A DNA stretch of 32,840 bases from Zoogloeaceae bacterium (lineage in GTDB: Bacteria > Pseudomonadota > Gammaproteobacteria > Burkholderiales > Rhodocyclaceae). The position numbers were made by a program, and so were the translations under genes. The stretch spans positions 1-32,840 of the forward strand of contig JAEUNX010000148.1 of assembly GCA_016791025.1 (NCBI GenBank), written 5' to 3'. Below are positions 16,476 through 26,243 of this stretch, piece after piece. A model generated the notes under the pieces. It did no database searches. It was not told the origin of the DNA and saw nothing but the letters and a program-made list of their open reading frames with translations. Positions within the stretch are counted from its first letter, which is position 1. Every line of letters begins with the position of its first letter.

Positions 16476-17747
16476 ATGAAGATCCTCGTCATCGGCTCCG
16501 GCGGCCGCGAACACGCCCTGGCCTGGAAACTGGCCCAATCTCCCAAAGCGCAGAAGGTATTCGTCGCCCCCGGCAACCCCGGCACGGCGCGGGAGGCTGG
16601 CGTCGAGAACCTGGCCCTGACAACCATTCCGGATCTGGTGGACTTCGCCCGGCGGGAGGGCATCGGCCTGACCGTGGTGGGGCCGGAGGCGCCCTTGGCC
16701 GCCGGGGTGGTAGATGCGTTCCGGGCCGCTGGCCTGCCGATCTTCGGCCCGACCCAAGGCGCCGCCCAGCTTGAAAGTTCGAAGGATTTTGCCAAGCAGT
16801 TCCTCATCCGCCACGGCATCCCCACCGCCAAGTACCAGACCTTTTCTGAGGCTGCCGCCGCACACGCTTACGTGAACGTTGAGGGTGCGCCCATCGTCAT
16901 CAAGGCGGACGGCTTGGCGGCCGGCAAGGGAGTGGTGGTCGCCATGACCCTGGAGGACGCCCACGCCGCCATCGACATGATGCTGGTGGGCAATAAGATG
17001 GGCGATGCCGGCGCCCGGGTGGTGATCGAGGAATTCATGGCGGGAGAGGAAGCCAGCTTCATCGTCATGGCCGACGCCCGCCACGCCCTGCCCCTGGCCA
17101 CCAGCCAGGATCACAAGCGTCTCCTGGACGGCGACCAGGGCCCCAACACCGGGGGGATGGGGGCCTACTCTCCGGCCCCCGTCGTGACCCCCGAGGTGCA
17201 TGCCCGGGTGATGCGGGAGATCATCAATCCCACCCTCGTCGGCATGGCCGCCGACGGACTCCCCTACACCGGCTTCCTCTACGCCGGCCTGATGATCGAC
17301 GCCACGGGCCACCCCCGCGTCGTCGAGTTCAACTGCCGCATGGGGGACCCGGAGACCCAGCCGATCATGATGCGGCTCAAGTCGGACCTCGTCGATCTGG
17401 TCGAAGCCGCCATCGCCGGAAAGCTCGACAAGGTCGAAGCCGAGTGGGACCGGCGCTGCGCCCTGGGCGTGGTGCTGGCCGCCGCGAACTACCCTGATAC
17501 GCCGCGCAAAGCCGATCCGATTCACGGTCTGCCCGCCTCGGCCGGCACCGATACCCACGTCTTCCACGCCGGCACCGGCGAACAGGATGGTCAAGTCGTC
17601 ACGGCGGGAGGGCGGGTGCTGTGTGTGACCGCCCTAGGCGACAATGTCAAGACGGCCCAAAAGCGCGCCTACGAAGTTGTGGATCAAATCCACTTCGACG
17701 GCATGCAGTGCCGGCGGGATATTGGGCATCGCGCCCTCAAGCGCTAA
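16476..17747 (+). CDS. purD: Phosphoribosylamine-glycine ligase PurD (GARS)
   Basis: ATP-grasp ligase, second step of purine synthesis: joins glycine to 5-phosphoribosylamine. 423 residues. It begins MKILVIGSGGREHALAWKL. VVGPEAPLAAGVVDAF, the ATP-grasp loop VIKADGLAAGKGVVVA, QDHKRLLDGDQGPNTGGMGA, and the metal-binding VEFNCRMGDPETQ all follow. Monofunctional; no PurM or PurN fusion. Probably cotranscribed with dusB, fis and purH. About 100 bases follow before the next gene. Confidence 0.97.
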   Translation: MKILVIGSGGREHALAWKLAQSPKAQKVFVAPGNPGTAREAGVENLALTTIPDLVDFARREGIGLTVVGPEAPLAAGVVDAFRAAGLPIFGPTQGAAQLESSKDFAKQFLIRHGIPTAKYQTFSEAAAAHAYVNVEGAPIVIKADGLAAGKGVVVAMTLEDAHAAIDMMLVGNKMGDAGARVVIEEFMAGEEASFIVMADARHALPLATSQDHKRLLDGDQGPNTGGMGAYSPAPVVTPEVHARVMREIINPTLVGMAADGLPYTGFLYAGLMIDATGHPRVVEFNCRMGDPETQPIMMRLKSDLVDLVEAAIAGKLDKVEAEWDRRCALGVVLAAANYPDTPRKADPIHGLPASAGTDTHVFHAGTGEQDGQVVTAGGRVLCVTALGDNVKTAQKRAYEVVDQIHFDGMQCRRDIGHRALKR

Positions 17748-17792
17748 TTCGCGAGCCCTCTGCCAATTTTCGCCCGCCGAACCCGATCCGGT

Positions 17793-17798
17793 TATGCT
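17793..17798 (+). promoter_or_regulatory. Candidate -10 box for the YegP-type gene
   Basis: TATGCT in GGTTATGCTTGTG, about 50 bases before the ATG at 17851, in a 103-base gap after purD. TTCGCC at 17769-17774 is a poor -35 with an 18-base spacer. The gap shows no gene and no clear terminator. Confidence 0.35.
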
Positions 17799-17850
17799 TG
17801 TGCATGGGGCGCTCCGCCCCCAGCCCTATTCAACGATGGAGCATTGAATC

Positions 17851-18183
17851 ATGTCTCTCAAGTTTGAATTGACCAAGAATGACAAAGGCGATTTCTTTTT
17901 TAAGCTGCTGAATGCAGACGGCGGCACATTGATTCGCAGCGAGGCATACAGCGCCAAAACCAGCGCCACCAATGGGATTGAATCGGTGCGCAAGAACGCC
18001 CCGGAAGCTGGGCGCTATGACCTGAAGGATGCCAGCGATGGTCGGCCCTTCTTCAACCTTAAGGCCTCCAACGGTCAGGTGATCGGCACCAGCCCGATGT
18101 TTAAGGATGCTACCGCCCGCGACGCGGCCATCGCTGCCATGACGTCCGGCGCGAGTGCCGCAGCCACGGACGACCAGACCTGA
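17851..18183 (+). CDS. YegP-type DUF1508 protein (two tandem repeats)
   Basis: 110 residues made of two DUF1508 repeats of about 48. The first reads [19 protein letters not shown]...[12 protein letters not shown], the second [20 protein letters not shown]...[12 protein letters not shown]. Each is a small beta-beta-beta-alpha unit with the F-F-x-L-x-x-x-(D/N)G pattern. E. coli YegP has the same two-repeat form. Function unknown; cytosolic, without a signal peptide. GATGGAG lies about ten bases upstream of the ATG. hemF follows directly, so the two may share a transcript. Confidence 0.85.
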   Translation: MSLKFELTKNDKGDFFFKLLNADGGTLIRSEAYSAKTSATNGIESVRKNAPEAGRYDLKDASDGRPFFNLKASNGQVIGTSPMFKDATARDAAIAAMTSGASAAATDDQT

Positions 18184-18191
18184 CGTTGTCG

Positions 18192-19091
18192 ATGACCTCC
18201 GCCGCCGTCAAGACTTATCTGCTGGGCCTCCAGAATCGCATCGTCGCCGCCCTGGAGGCTTTTGATGGAACCCCCTTCCGCCGCGACGAGTGGGAACGGC
18301 CTGCCGGCGGAGGCGGCATTACCCGCCTTATTGAGGGAGGCGCGTTCTTCGAGCGGGGGGGCTGCAACTTTTCCCACGTCATGGGGGACGGGATGCCCGC
18401 CTCGGCCACCGCCCATCGCCCGGAACTGGCGGGGCGGGCCTTCGAGGCGATGGGCGTTTCCCTGGTGCTCCATCCCCACAATCCCCACTGCCCGACGGTG
18501 CATCTCAACGTCCGCTTCTTCCAGGCCACGGCGCCGGGCAAGGAGGCGGTGTGGTGGTTCGGGGGCGGCATGGATCTCACGCCCTATTACCCGGTCGAGG
18601 AGGATGTCCGCCACTTCCACGCCACCTGCCGGGCGGCAGTTCTTCCGTTTGGTGGCGACGACGAATACCGCCGCATCAAGGCTTGGTGCGATCGCTACTT
18701 CTTCCTCAAACACCGCAACGAACCCCGCGGCGTGGGCGGCTTGTTCTTTGACGACCTCAACGACGGCGGCTTCGAACGCTGCTTCGGCCTCACCCGCAGC
18801 GTGGGCGACGCCTTTTTGCCGGCCTACCTGCCCATCGTGGAACGGCGCCGGGACGTGCGCTACGGCGAGCGGGAGCGGGATTTCCAGACCTATCGCCGAG
18901 GCCGCTATGTGGAATTCAATCTCGTCTTTGACCGGGGCACCCTGTTCGGACTCCAATCCGGCGGGCGCACCGAGTCCATCCTGATGTCGATGCCTCCAGT
19001 GGTCACCTGGCGCTATGACTGGCACCCGGATCCTGGCACAGCGGAGGCGCGCCTGTATGAAGAGTACCTCGTCGCCAAGGACTGGGTCTGA
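18192..19091 (+). CDS. hemF: Oxygen-dependent coproporphyrinogen III oxidase HemF
   Basis: Aerobic oxidative decarboxylation of coproporphyrinogen III to protoporphyrinogen IX. 299 residues from ATG 18192, the same length as E. coli HemF; a TTG two codons upstream is the alternative. Family blocks: [78 protein letters not shown] and [13 protein letters not shown]. Its presence implies growth with oxygen; an oxygen-independent HemN may exist elsewhere. It converges on the hemCDXY genes. No strong ribosome site is seen, in keeping with coupling to the preceding gene. Confidence 0.96.
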   Translation: MTSAAVKTYLLGLQNRIVAALEAFDGTPFRRDEWERPAGGGGITRLIEGGAFFERGGCNFSHVMGDGMPASATAHRPELAGRAFEAMGVSLVLHPHNPHCPTVHLNVRFFQATAPGKEAVWWFGGGMDLTPYYPVEEDVRHFHATCRAAVLPFGGDDEYRRIKAWCDRYFFLKHRNEPRGVGGLFFDDLNDGGFERCFGLTRSVGDAFLPAYLPIVERRRDVRYGERERDFQTYRRGRYVEFNLVFDRGTLFGLQSGGRTESILMSMPPVVTWRYDWHPDPGTAEARLYEEYLVAKDWV

Positions 19092-19141
19092 TCGGAAATT
19101 GCCCCAGGCCGCCCTCCCCTGACCGGAGCCGGAGGTAAAGC

Positions 19142-19161
19142 GCCCCCAACCGAATGGGGGC
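19142..19161. terminator. Hairpin between convergent hemF and hemY
   Basis: GCCCCCA (19142-19148) pairs perfectly with TGGGGGC (19155-19161) around a six-base loop. It sits in the 87-base gap between convergent genes, where a terminator is expected, but there is no good T-run on either strand (only GCTTTACC on the minus side). Confidence 0.4.
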
Positions 19162-19178
19162 AAGCGGGATTCCAAGCG

Positions 19179-20363
19179 TCAGTGCCGTTGGGCCGCCAAC
19201 TCCGCCGCCGCCCGATAATGCTGGACAGCCCCCTCGTCGCGCCCCAGGTGTTCGGCGAGTTGGGCCAGGGCTAGATGGGTATCGATGGCCGGGGCGAGGT
19301 TGAGGGACGCCTCCAGGTAGCTCTCGGCCTTGCCCCACAACTGGTTCAGGAAGCAAAGGCGGCCCAGGGCAAAAAGCAGTCCCGGATCCCGCGGCTGCCG
19401 TGGCAGCCAGCGTTCGGCACGGGTCAGACACCCCGCCGGATCGTCTTCACCGCACACGCTGTAAAGCCGAGCCAGATTGGAGTCCCACTCCTTCTCCAAC
19501 AGGTCCTCAAGGGTCTGGCGCGCGAGGCTGCCCTGACCACCGTCCCTCAGCAATGGCAGGGCCTTCTCGATGAAACGGCGATCGCGCAGATCCTCAGCCG
19601 GTAACTGCTTCCAGTACCGGGCCAATCCGTCCGGATCGTGCTGGTGGTCCCGCAACCATTCCAGATGGGCCCGGCGCACCAGGGGCTCGGCCAAATCGGG
19701 TGACAGGGCCCGGTGTTTGCGGAGCAGGCGGGCGAGGCGCAGCACCTCTTCCCACTCCCCCCGCGCCTGGGCCACACGAAGGGCAAGACGCGACACCGCC
19801 ACCGGCCGCTGCCCGCCCGTGGCTTGGAGCTGGGCGAGGCGATCGGCTGCTTCGTCGATCCGACGCCCGTCCACCGCCATCTCCGCCTCGGTCATCAGTC
19901 GCGCGACCCGAACGTCGTCGCCGCCTTCGGAAGAACGTCCGAGCCACAGGCGATAGCGGGTTTCGTCACGCATGGCGTGGGCAGCCCGGGCTGCCAGGAG
20001 CGCGGCGGGACCCTTGCCCTCGCCGGTGGCAAAGGCCGCATCGGCGAACTTGAGGGCCTGGGAATACCGCCCCTCCAGGTAGACGCGAATGGCATCGCGC
20101 AGGGCGCGGCCCGCCTTGTCGCGGCGCTTGCGTTCGCGGAAGGCTGACACACGATCGGGTAGTTCCATCGTCCGACCGATCAGCCGCAGCAGGAAATACA
20201 GCAAGGCAAACCCGAGCACCAAGACCAGGATCAGCAGGTTGAGGGACAACTGGACTCGGTAGGGGGCGACCACGATGAGGACGTAGCCGGTATTGGCCCC
20301 TGCCAGCAGGGCCAGTCCGGCCGCCACTGCAAACAGGGCGATCAGCCACAGCAAGTTACGCAT
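19179..20363 (-). CDS. hemY: HemY-type inner-membrane TPR protein
   Basis: 394 residues (E. coli HemY 398). Two N-terminal membrane helices (about 3-22 and 38-60) precede a cytosolic helical domain of TPR-like repeats: GRYSQALKFADAAFATGE, PGLLFALGRLCFLNQLWGKA and THLALAQLAEHLGRDEGA. LWLIALFAVAAGLALLAGANTGYVL is typical of HemY. Its biochemical role is not settled. It is linked to heme synthesis by its place after hemC-hemD-hemX and is unrelated to Bacillus HemY oxidase. ATG 20363 follows GAGGGAT and overlaps the hemX 3' end; an upstream extension inside hemX is rejected. Confidence 0.88.
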   Translation of the reverse strand: MRNLLWLIALFAVAAGLALLAGANTGYVLIVVAPYRVQLSLNLLILVLVLGFALLYFLLRLIGRTMELPDRVSAFRERKRRDKAGRALRDAIRVYLEGRYSQALKFADAAFATGEGKGPAALLAARAAHAMRDETRYRLWLGRSSEGGDDVRVARLMTEAEMAVDGRRIDEAADRLAQLQATGGQRPVAVSRLALRVAQARGEWEEVLRLARLLRKHRALSPDLAEPLVRRAHLEWLRDHQHDPDGLARYWKQLPAEDLRDRRFIEKALPLLRDGGQGSLARQTLEDLLEKEWDSNLARLYSVCGEDDPAGCLTRAERWLPRQPRDPGLLFALGRLCFLNQLWGKAESYLEASLNLAPAIDTHLALAQLAEHLGRDEGAVQHYRAAAELAAQRH

Positions 20364-20373
20364 GGGCGATCCC

Positions 20374-21468
20374 TCAGCGCTGGCCGCGGACGGGCGGGGC
20401 CGCCAGGGTCGGCCGGGTCTGCAGGGCCTGCAAGGCAACAAGGCTCTGCTGGAGGGTCGGGCGGCCTTCCGGAATCTTCACCGCAGCGATTTCCTTCAGA
20501 TCCTGGAGCACCTGCTGCACCGGCGCCTGACGCACATCGAAGTAACGCTCGACCCACATCGCGGCCTGGCGCACATCCTCGCCGAAGGCGCGACCATCCC
20601 GCGAGAGAAGCCCCAGCCGTGCCGAGAGTAGCCGGATCTTCAGGTTTTCGCGCAGGTAGGCACCCTGCGCCGGCCCCAAAAGGGCAGGCTCAGCATGATC
20701 CAGGCGCTCGACCCGGACCAGACCCTGCACCTCGCGCCACAACTCCCGCCCCAAATCCACGAGGAAATTCACGGGCCCCGAGGCGACGGGCGCCGATTCC
20801 GGTGGCGTCGGCAGGGCTTCCCCGGCGAAGGCGAGCGGGAGGTCATCCACTTTGCCCTGGAGCAGCTCCAGCTTGATCGAGAGACCGGCCACATCCAGCC
20901 CAGGCACCGCCCGCAAGGCTTCGATGTCCGCGGCAATGGCGCGCCGCAATGGCTGCAGGCGGGCGTGATCAATGAGGGCCAGCCGGCTTTCAGCACCCTG
21001 CAGGGCCACCAGGGCGGCCTCCACATTGCCGGCGAGCTGGAGCTGTTGGCCCGCCATGATCACCGCCTGCTCCACCTCGGCCAGGGTGCGCTCGTCGCGG
21101 GAACGCGAAAACTCCTGGTATAGCGCTTCGAGCGCCGCAGCCTGACCTTCCGATTCGGCCAGGCGGCTTTCGATAGCGCCGACCTTGGCCTGCAAAGCGG
21201 CCAGACTTTCCTGACCCTGCCGGGCGACACCCCGGGCTTCCTGGGCCAGGCTGTCGCCCGCGGCCAGGCGGCCCGCGAGTTCCTGGCGCAATGCCTGGGC
21301 CTGGGATCTCATTTCGAAGGCCTGCCAGCCCGCAAGACCCGACGCCACCAGCGCCACGATCGCGACACCTGCGACCCAGCCTGCCCCACCTCCCGTCCGC
21401 CCCGGGGACGCCACAGGGGGTGGCAGGGCGGGCGTCTCCTCCCCGGAGATTTTGTTTTCTTCGCTCAT
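20374..21468 (-). CDS. hemX: HemX-like membrane protein
   Basis: 364 residues. A short Pro/Glu-rich cytosolic N-terminus, one membrane helix (about 31-50, WVAGVAIVALVASGLAGWQ), then a long coiled coil rich in Ala, Gln and Glu (about 52-125), then a helical domain ending LRENLKIRLLSARLGLLSRDG and FGEDVRQAAMWVERYFD. This is the HemX family, often labelled uroporphyrinogen-III methyltransferase although it has no SAM-binding motif. Probably a scaffold partner of HemY. Its ATG overlaps the hemD stop (ATGA). Its stop lies ten bases before the hemY ATG. Confidence 0.87.
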   Translation of the reverse strand: MSEENKISGEETPALPPPVASPGRTGGGAGWVAGVAIVALVASGLAGWQAFEMRSQAQALRQELAGRLAAGDSLAQEARGVARQGQESLAALQAKVGAIESRLAESEGQAAALEALYQEFSRSRDERTLAEVEQAVIMAGQQLQLAGNVEAALVALQGAESRLALIDHARLQPLRRAIAADIEALRAVPGLDVAGLSIKLELLQGKVDDLPLAFAGEALPTPPESAPVASGPVNFLVDLGRELWREVQGLVRVERLDHAEPALLGPAQGAYLRENLKIRLLSARLGLLSRDGRAFGEDVRQAAMWVERYFDVRQAPVQQVLQDLKEIAAVKIPEGRPTLQQSLVALQALQTRPTLAAPPVRGQR

Positions 21469-22265
21469 GGTCCAATCTTAACCGAGGCCGCCCCGCCCTT
21501 GCAGCCCAAATGGGTTACCAGGGTCGCCACAATGGCCTCGTTTCCGGGCCCGCAGGTCACGACCCGGTCCAGACCGGCGGCACGCGCAGCCTCGGCGATC
21601 CGCGGATGGGGCACCACAACGAAAATCGGCGCGAACACCGCCCAATCTCGGGCGCCGACCATCGCGCGCAGATTGCGCACCCCCTCGGAACTGGTGAGGA
21701 GCAAGGCATCCAGAACCCCAGCCTGGGCCGCGGCCACCAATGGTGCGGGATCCCCATCGGGGCGACGGCGATGGTAGGCGGTGACCAGCCGCACGGCGGC
21801 CCCCCGGGCCAGAAGCGCCTCGGCAAGCAATTCGCGCCCTCCGTCGCCGCGAAAAATCACCACCTGCTTGCCGGCCACTGCTTCCACCTGGAAGGCCGGC
21901 AGGCGCAGAACTGCTTCGCTGTCGAAGCCCTCGCTGGGGGCGATGACGGTCGGAAAACCCCGGGAATTCAGCGCCGCCTCGCTCGCCTTCCCCACTGTCG
22001 CCACGGCCAGTTGGCTCGGCCAGGACCTACGCTGGCGGACGAAGTCGACCGCATGGGCGACGGCATTGGCGCTGACGAAGAACGCTAGATCAAAGGTGTC
22101 GAGATCCCGGCAGGCCGCCTCCAGATCCGTGGGAGGATCCACCGCCGCGATCTCGAAAACAGGGAATCTCAGGACCGTGCCCCCCTCCGACTCGATGGCC
22201 TTCACCAAGCCCTCGGCCTGGGCGATGGGCCGCGTGACCGCCACACAGCGTCCCGCCAGGCTCAT
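21465..22265 (-). CDS. hemD: Uroporphyrinogen-III synthase HemD
   Basis: Closes hydroxymethylbilane with inversion of ring D to give uroporphyrinogen III. 266 residues from ATG 22265 (a TTG two codons earlier is possible). The family is poorly conserved; support comes from GRCVAVTRPIAQAEGL, DLAFFVSANAVAHAVDF, VATVGKASEAAL, LLLTSSEGVRNL and VVVPHPRIAEAARAAG, which match HemD strand by strand, and from position between hemC and hemX. It lies 21 bases after the hemC stop, and its stop overlaps the hemX start. Confidence 0.92.
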   Translation of the reverse strand: MSLAGRCVAVTRPIAQAEGLVKAIESEGGTVLRFPVFEIAAVDPPTDLEAACRDLDTFDLAFFVSANAVAHAVDFVRQRRSWPSQLAVATVGKASEAALNSRGFPTVIAPSEGFDSEAVLRLPAFQVEAVAGKQVVIFRGDGGRELLAEALLARGAAVRLVTAYHRRRPDGDPAPLVAAAQAGVLDALLLTSSEGVRNLRAMVGARDWAVFAPIFVVVPHPRIAEAARAAGLDRVVTCGPGNEAIVATLVTHLGCKGGAASVKIGP

Positions 22266-22286
22266 GGCCAAATCCGTTCGGTGGGG

Positions 22287-23249
22287 TCAGCCCAAGGCGG
22301 CCAGCACGGCATCGGCGCCTTCACCCCGCAGATCGGCCACCACGGCCAGCCCCAAGGCCTCAGGATCGGACGCGGGACCCCGTCGTTCGGCACGGACCAC
22401 CTGGCTTCCATCCGGCAGGGCCACAAAGGCCCGCAGCCAGAGTTCGTCCCCCTCCACCACGCCGTAGGCCCCCAATGGCACCTCACAGCTGCCGGCCAGG
22501 GCACGGGAAACCGCCCGCTCGGCCTGCACGCAGGCGGCGGTGGCCGGATCGTTCAAGGGCGCGAGCCAGGCGGCGAGATCGGCACGCCCGGCGAGAATCT
22601 CGATGCCCAGAGCGCCCTGCCCGGCCGCCGGCAACGAGTCCTCGGCCGACAAGGTTGCTCGGACCCGTTCGCCCAGCCCTAGCCGGGTGAGTCCGGCCGC
22701 CGCCAGGATGATCGCGTCGTACTGGCCCTCGTCCAGCTTGCGCAATCGGGTGTCCAGGTTGCCCCGCAGGCTGGTGACCGCCAGGTAGGGATACCGGGCA
22801 TGAATCTGGGATTCCCGCCGCAGGCTGGACGTCCCCACCACCCCGCCGGGAGGCAGGTCGTCAAGGCTGGCGTAACGATTGGACACGAAGGCATCCAGAG
22901 GCACCTCCCGGGCTGAGATGCAGGCGAGGCTGAAGGCCTCGTCCAGCACCATCGGAACGTCCTTCATCGAGTGCACGGCGATATCCGCGCGGCCATCCAG
23001 GAGCGCAGTCTCCAATTCCTTGACGAAGAGCCCCTTGCCGCCCACCTTGGCCAGCGGGCGGTCGAGAATCTGGTCGCCCCGGGTGGTCATGCCCAGGAGC
23101 TCCACGGCGCACCCCGGATACAGGCCCTCCAGACGGGCCTTGACATGCTCGGCCTGCCAGAGGGCCAGGCGGCTCTCTCGGGTGGCGATGACAATTCTCA
23201 GGGGAGGCGGGAAGGACGGGGTGGGCTGGATCACTTTGAATTCACTCAC
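22287..23249 (-). CDS. hemC: Porphobilinogen deaminase HemC (hydroxymethylbilane synthase)
   Basis: Condenses four porphobilinogens into hydroxymethylbilane on a dipyrromethane cofactor. 320 residues from GTG 23249 (E. coli 313); ATG 23270 would add seven. Motifs: [51 protein letters not shown] with the catalytic Asp, [24 protein letters not shown], and [11 protein letters not shown] with the cofactor-binding Cys. All catalytic residues look present. It heads the hemCDXY run and is divergent from ppc. The first codons are uncertain because neither start has a strong ribosome site. Confidence 0.95.
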   Translation of the reverse strand: MSEFKVIQPTPSFPPPLRIVIATRESRLALWQAEHVKARLEGLYPGCAVELLGMTTRGDQILDRPLAKVGGKGLFVKELETALLDGRADIAVHSMKDVPMVLDEAFSLACISAREVPLDAFVSNRYASLDDLPPGGVVGTSSLRRESQIHARYPYLAVTSLRGNLDTRLRKLDEGQYDAIILAAAGLTRLGLGERVRATLSAEDSLPAAGQGALGIEILAGRADLAAWLAPLNDPATAACVQAERAVSRALAGSCEVPLGAYGVVEGDELWLRAFVALPDGSQVVRAERRGPASDPEALGLAVVADLRGEGADAVLAALG

Positions 23250-23320
23250 ATCGGACCCCGGCAACGCCATCCATGGGGACGTGGTCAGGGTAGGCACCTA
23301 TGGTGCGGAAAGTGGGTTGG

Positions 23321-23329
23321 ATTTTAGCA
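23321..23329 (-). promoter_or_regulatory. Candidate extended -10 promoter for hemC
   Basis: On the minus strand TGCTAAAAT gives an extended -10 (TGN plus TAAAAT). It lies 72 bases upstream of the GTG at 23249, in the hemC/ppc divergent gap. The hexamer at normal -35 spacing is poor, which an extended -10 can offset. Confidence 0.5.
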
Positions 23330-23406
23330 TGGCGGACGGAGGGGCTTTCTTACACCCTAGTCCGGGCGCCGATCCGGGCCGGACGCAGTCAAAGGAAACA
23401 AAATTC

Positions 23407-26157
23407 ATGAGTCAGGACAAAGACCTTCCGTTACGCGAGGACATCCGCTTGCTGGGCCGGATGCTCGGCGATACTGTGCGCGACCAGATGGGGGCAGCGA
23501 CCTTCGAGTTGGTCGAGCGCATTCGCCAACACTCGGTGCGATTCCGGCGCGACGATGACCTGGCGGCCCGGCGAGAGCTGGAAGCCACCCTCGACGCGCT
23601 GTCGCGCGATCAGACCAATGCTGTTGCCCGGGCCTTCAGTTACTTCTCCCACCTGGCCAATATCGCTGAGGACCAGCACCATATTCGCCGCTCCCGCGCC
23701 CATCTCCTGGCCGGTTCGGCCCCCAAGGCCGGTAGCCTCGCCCATGCCATCGATGCCGCCTTTGCCAACGGATTGGCCGCCGAAGACCTGGCTGCCTTCT
23801 TCGAGAGGGCCCTCGTCGCGCCGGTGCTCACGGCCCACCCCACCGAAGTTCAGCGCAAGAGCATTTTGAACTGTCAGATGGCCATCGCACGACTGCTGGA
23901 CCAGCGCGATCGCATGGCGCTGACCCCCGAGGAGGCCCGCGACAATGAAGAGGCGCTGCGGCGCGGCGTGCTCACCCTGTGGCAGACGCGCATGTTGCGC
24001 ACTTCCAAGCTGTCGGTGCTCGATGAAGTGACCAACGGTTTGTCGTATTTCGACTCCACCTTCCTGCGCGAGCTGCCCCATCTCTACGGTCTCATCGAGG
24101 ACAATCTGGCCGAACACGACGACGCCTGGGGCGCTCGGGAATTGCCCGACTTTCTTCGGGTAGGCAGCTGGATCGGCGGTGACCGCGACGGCAACCCCTT
24201 CGTCACCGCCCAGGTGCTGGAGCAGGCCCTGGCCCTGCAAGCCGCCACTGCCCTGGATTTCTACCTCGAGGAGGTGCACACCCTGGCCTCCCAGTTGTCC
24301 CTTTGCCTGATGCACATCTCAGCCTCCGAGGCCTTGCTTGCCCTGGCCGCCGCCGCGGGGGACGCCTCCCCCCATCGCAGCGACGAGCCGTACCGCATGG
24401 CCCTCAACGGAGTGCACCACCGCCTGGCCGCCACCTACGAGGCGTTGCTGGGCCGCGCGCCGGAAGGCGCCTCGGCCCTCGGCGCCAGCCCTTATGCCAG
24501 CGCAGACGCCTTGGCGGATGACCTGGAGGTCATTCACCGATCCCTCCTTACCAATGGCTCGGCACCGCTGGCTCGAGGCCGCCTGCGCCGTCTGCGCCGG
24601 GCAGTGAAGACTTTTGGCTTCTATCTCGCGCCCATCGACCTTCGCCAGAATTCGGATGTCTTTGCTCGCGTGGTGGCGGAGCTCCTGGAGGCCGCCAGCC
24701 CCGGCACCGCCTACGCCTCCCTCGAAGAGGAGGCCCGTATTGCCTTGCTGCTGGACGAACTGGCCACTGCCCGACCCCTGGCCTCACCCTTTCTCCGCTA
24801 TTCGGAGGAAACCACCGGCGAGCTGGCCATTTTTCGCGCCGCCCGTATCGCCCACCAGCGCTTTGGCACCGCGGCATTGCCCAATTTCATCATCTCCAAG
24901 ACCGATGGCGTTTCGGACATGCTGGAGCTGGCCGTCCTGCTCAAAGAGGCTGGCATCCTGCGCCCGCTGGAAGGTGCCCTGGACGCCAACATCATTCCCC
25001 TGTTCGAGACCATTGGCGACCTGCAGGCCGCCCCGACGACCATGGACCGGCTCTTCTCGCTGCCCGTCTATGCGCGCCTCCTGGCATCCCGCCACCATAC
25101 CCAGGAGGTCATGCTGGGCTATTCGGATTCCAACAAGGATGGCGGCTTCCTCACCTCGGGGTGGGAGCTTTACAAGGCCGAGATCGAACTGGTGAAGGTT
25201 TTTCGCACCCATGGCATCACCTTGCGCCTCTTCCACGGCCGCGGCGGCTCCGTTGGTCGCGGCGGGGGCCCGAGCTACCAAGCCATCCTGGCCCAACCGG
25301 GCGGCGCAGTGCAGGGGCAGATCCGCCTCACCGAACAGGGCGAGGTCATTGCCGCCAAGTACGCCAATCCGGAGGTGGGCCGGCGCAATCTCGAAGTCCT
25401 GGTCGCAGCAACCCTGGAGGCCACACTGCTGTCCGGCGACGCCCCGGCCCCTCGCGCCGGATTCATCGAGGCCATGCAGAGCCTATCTGACCATGCCTTC
25501 CGCACCTATCGGGGACTGGTTTATGAAACCCCCGGCTTCGAGCAATACTTCTGGGAATCGACGGTGATCGCTGAGATCGCCGCCCTCAACATCGGCTCCC
25601 GCCCTGCATCGCGCAAGAAGAGCACCGCCATCGACGATCTGCGGGCCATTCCTTGGGTGTTCAGTTGGGCCCAGTGCCGCCTGATGCTGCCCGGATGGTT
25701 TGGCTTCGGCTCGGCAGTCAAAGCATTCCTGGCAGAACACGGCGAATCGGACGGCCTGGCATTGCTGCAGGCCATGAACCGGGAATGGCCCTTCTTCGCG
25801 ACCCAGCTTTCCAACATGGACATGGTGCTCGCCAAGAGCGACATCGCCATCGCCAGCCGTTACGCCGGCCTGGTGCGGGACGTCGATCTGCGCCAGAAGA
25901 TCTTCGGCGCGATCCGGGCCGAGCATGCGGCAACCTTGGCAGCGCTGCTTCAGATCACCGGCCAGGCGGAGCTTCTCGATGGCAATCCCCTATTAAAACG
26001 CTCCATCCGCAATCGCTTTCCCTATCTGGACCCCCTCAACCACGTCCAGGTGGAAATGCTCCATCGTTACCGGGAGGGGGCCCAGGATGACCGAATCCGC
26101 CGCGGCATCCATATTTCCATCAATGGCATCGCGGCAGGATTGCGAAATAGCGGGTGA
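23407..26157 (+). CDS. ppc: Phosphoenolpyruvate carboxylase Ppc
   Basis: Anaplerotic carboxylation of phosphoenolpyruvate to oxaloacetate. 916 residues (E. coli 883). Conserved blocks in order: [13 protein letters not shown] with the catalytic His, [52 protein letters not shown] (the glycine loop), [20 protein letters not shown] (PEP-binding), and a C-terminus ending [12 protein letters not shown], the Asn-x-Gly type tail. AAAGGAAA precedes ATG 23407 at about ten bases. The frame continues upstream for 176 codons, but that part is antisense to hemC and is not counted. Confidence 0.97.
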   Translation: MSQDKDLPLREDIRLLGRMLGDTVRDQMGAATFELVERIRQHSVRFRRDDDLAARRELEATLDALSRDQTNAVARAFSYFSHLANIAEDQHHIRRSRAHLLAGSAPKAGSLAHAIDAAFANGLAAEDLAAFFERALVAPVLTAHPTEVQRKSILNCQMAIARLLDQRDRMALTPEEARDNEEALRRGVLTLWQTRMLRTSKLSVLDEVTNGLSYFDSTFLRELPHLYGLIEDNLAEHDDAWGARELPDFLRVGSWIGGDRDGNPFVTAQVLEQALALQAATALDFYLEEVHTLASQLSLCLMHISASEALLALAAAAGDASPHRSDEPYRMALNGVHHRLAATYEALLGRAPEGASALGASPYASADALADDLEVIHRSLLTNGSAPLARGRLRRLRRAVKTFGFYLAPIDLRQNSDVFARVVAELLEAASPGTAYASLEEEARIALLLDELATARPLASPFLRYSEETTGELAIFRAARIAHQRFGTAALPNFIISKTDGVSDMLELAVLLKEAGILRPLEGALDANIIPLFETIGDLQAAPTTMDRLFSLPVYARLLASRHHTQEVMLGYSDSNKDGGFLTSGWELYKAEIELVKVFRTHGITLRLFHGRGGSVGRGGGPSYQAILAQPGGAVQGQIRLTEQGEVIAAKYANPEVGRRNLEVLVAATLEATLLSGDAPAPRAGFIEAMQSLSDHAFRTYRGLVYETPGFEQYFWESTVIAEIAALNIGSRPASRKKSTAIDDLRAIPWVFSWAQCRLMLPGWFGFGSAVKAFLAEHGESDGLALLQAMNREWPFFATQLSNMDMVLAKSDIAIASRYAGLVRDVDLRQKIFGAIRAEHAATLAALLQITGQAELLDGNPLLKRSIRNRFPYLDPLNHVQVEMLHRYREGAQDDRIRRGIHISINGIAAGLRNSG

Positions 26158-26168
26158 CCACGTAACGT

Positions 26169-26239
26169 GAGCCGGGGGGCTCTCAAGGTCCCCGGCGGGC
26201 GACCGTAATGGTCGGAAGCCCTTAGCTACTGACCATTAC
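26169..26239 (+). promoter_or_regulatory. Structured leader of the HD-GYP gene: three hairpins with an alternative fold
   Basis: Between the ppc stop and the ATG at 26244. Hairpin 1 is GAGCC-GGGG-GGCTC (26169-26182). Hairpin 2 pairs GGTCCCC (26187-26193) with GGG and GACC (26197-26204, one bulged C). Hairpin 3 pairs GTAATGGTC (26205-26213) with GACCATTAC (26231-26239) and ends four bases before the ATG. CGACC-GTAAT-GGTCG (26200-26214) could form instead and would exclude both 2 and 3. No T-run follows, so it is not a normal terminator. No Shine-Dalgarno sequence lies at usual spacing. Pairings are seen; a regulatory role is inferred. The GGTC/GACC sites could alternatively bind a protein. Confidence 0.45.
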
Positions 26240-26243
26240 TGCG

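Noticed and set aside
14948..16831. Minus-strand frame of 627 codons across purH and purD
   Set aside because: It spans two well-supported genes on the other strand and has no domain signature.
22879..23406. 176-codon upstream extension of the ppc frame
   Set aside because: The extension is antisense to hemC and its divergent promoter; Ppc homology and a ribosome site begin at 23407.
26169..26182. GAGCC-GGGG-GGCTC as the ppc terminator
   Set aside because: No T-run follows the hairpin, so a Rho-independent terminator is not supported.
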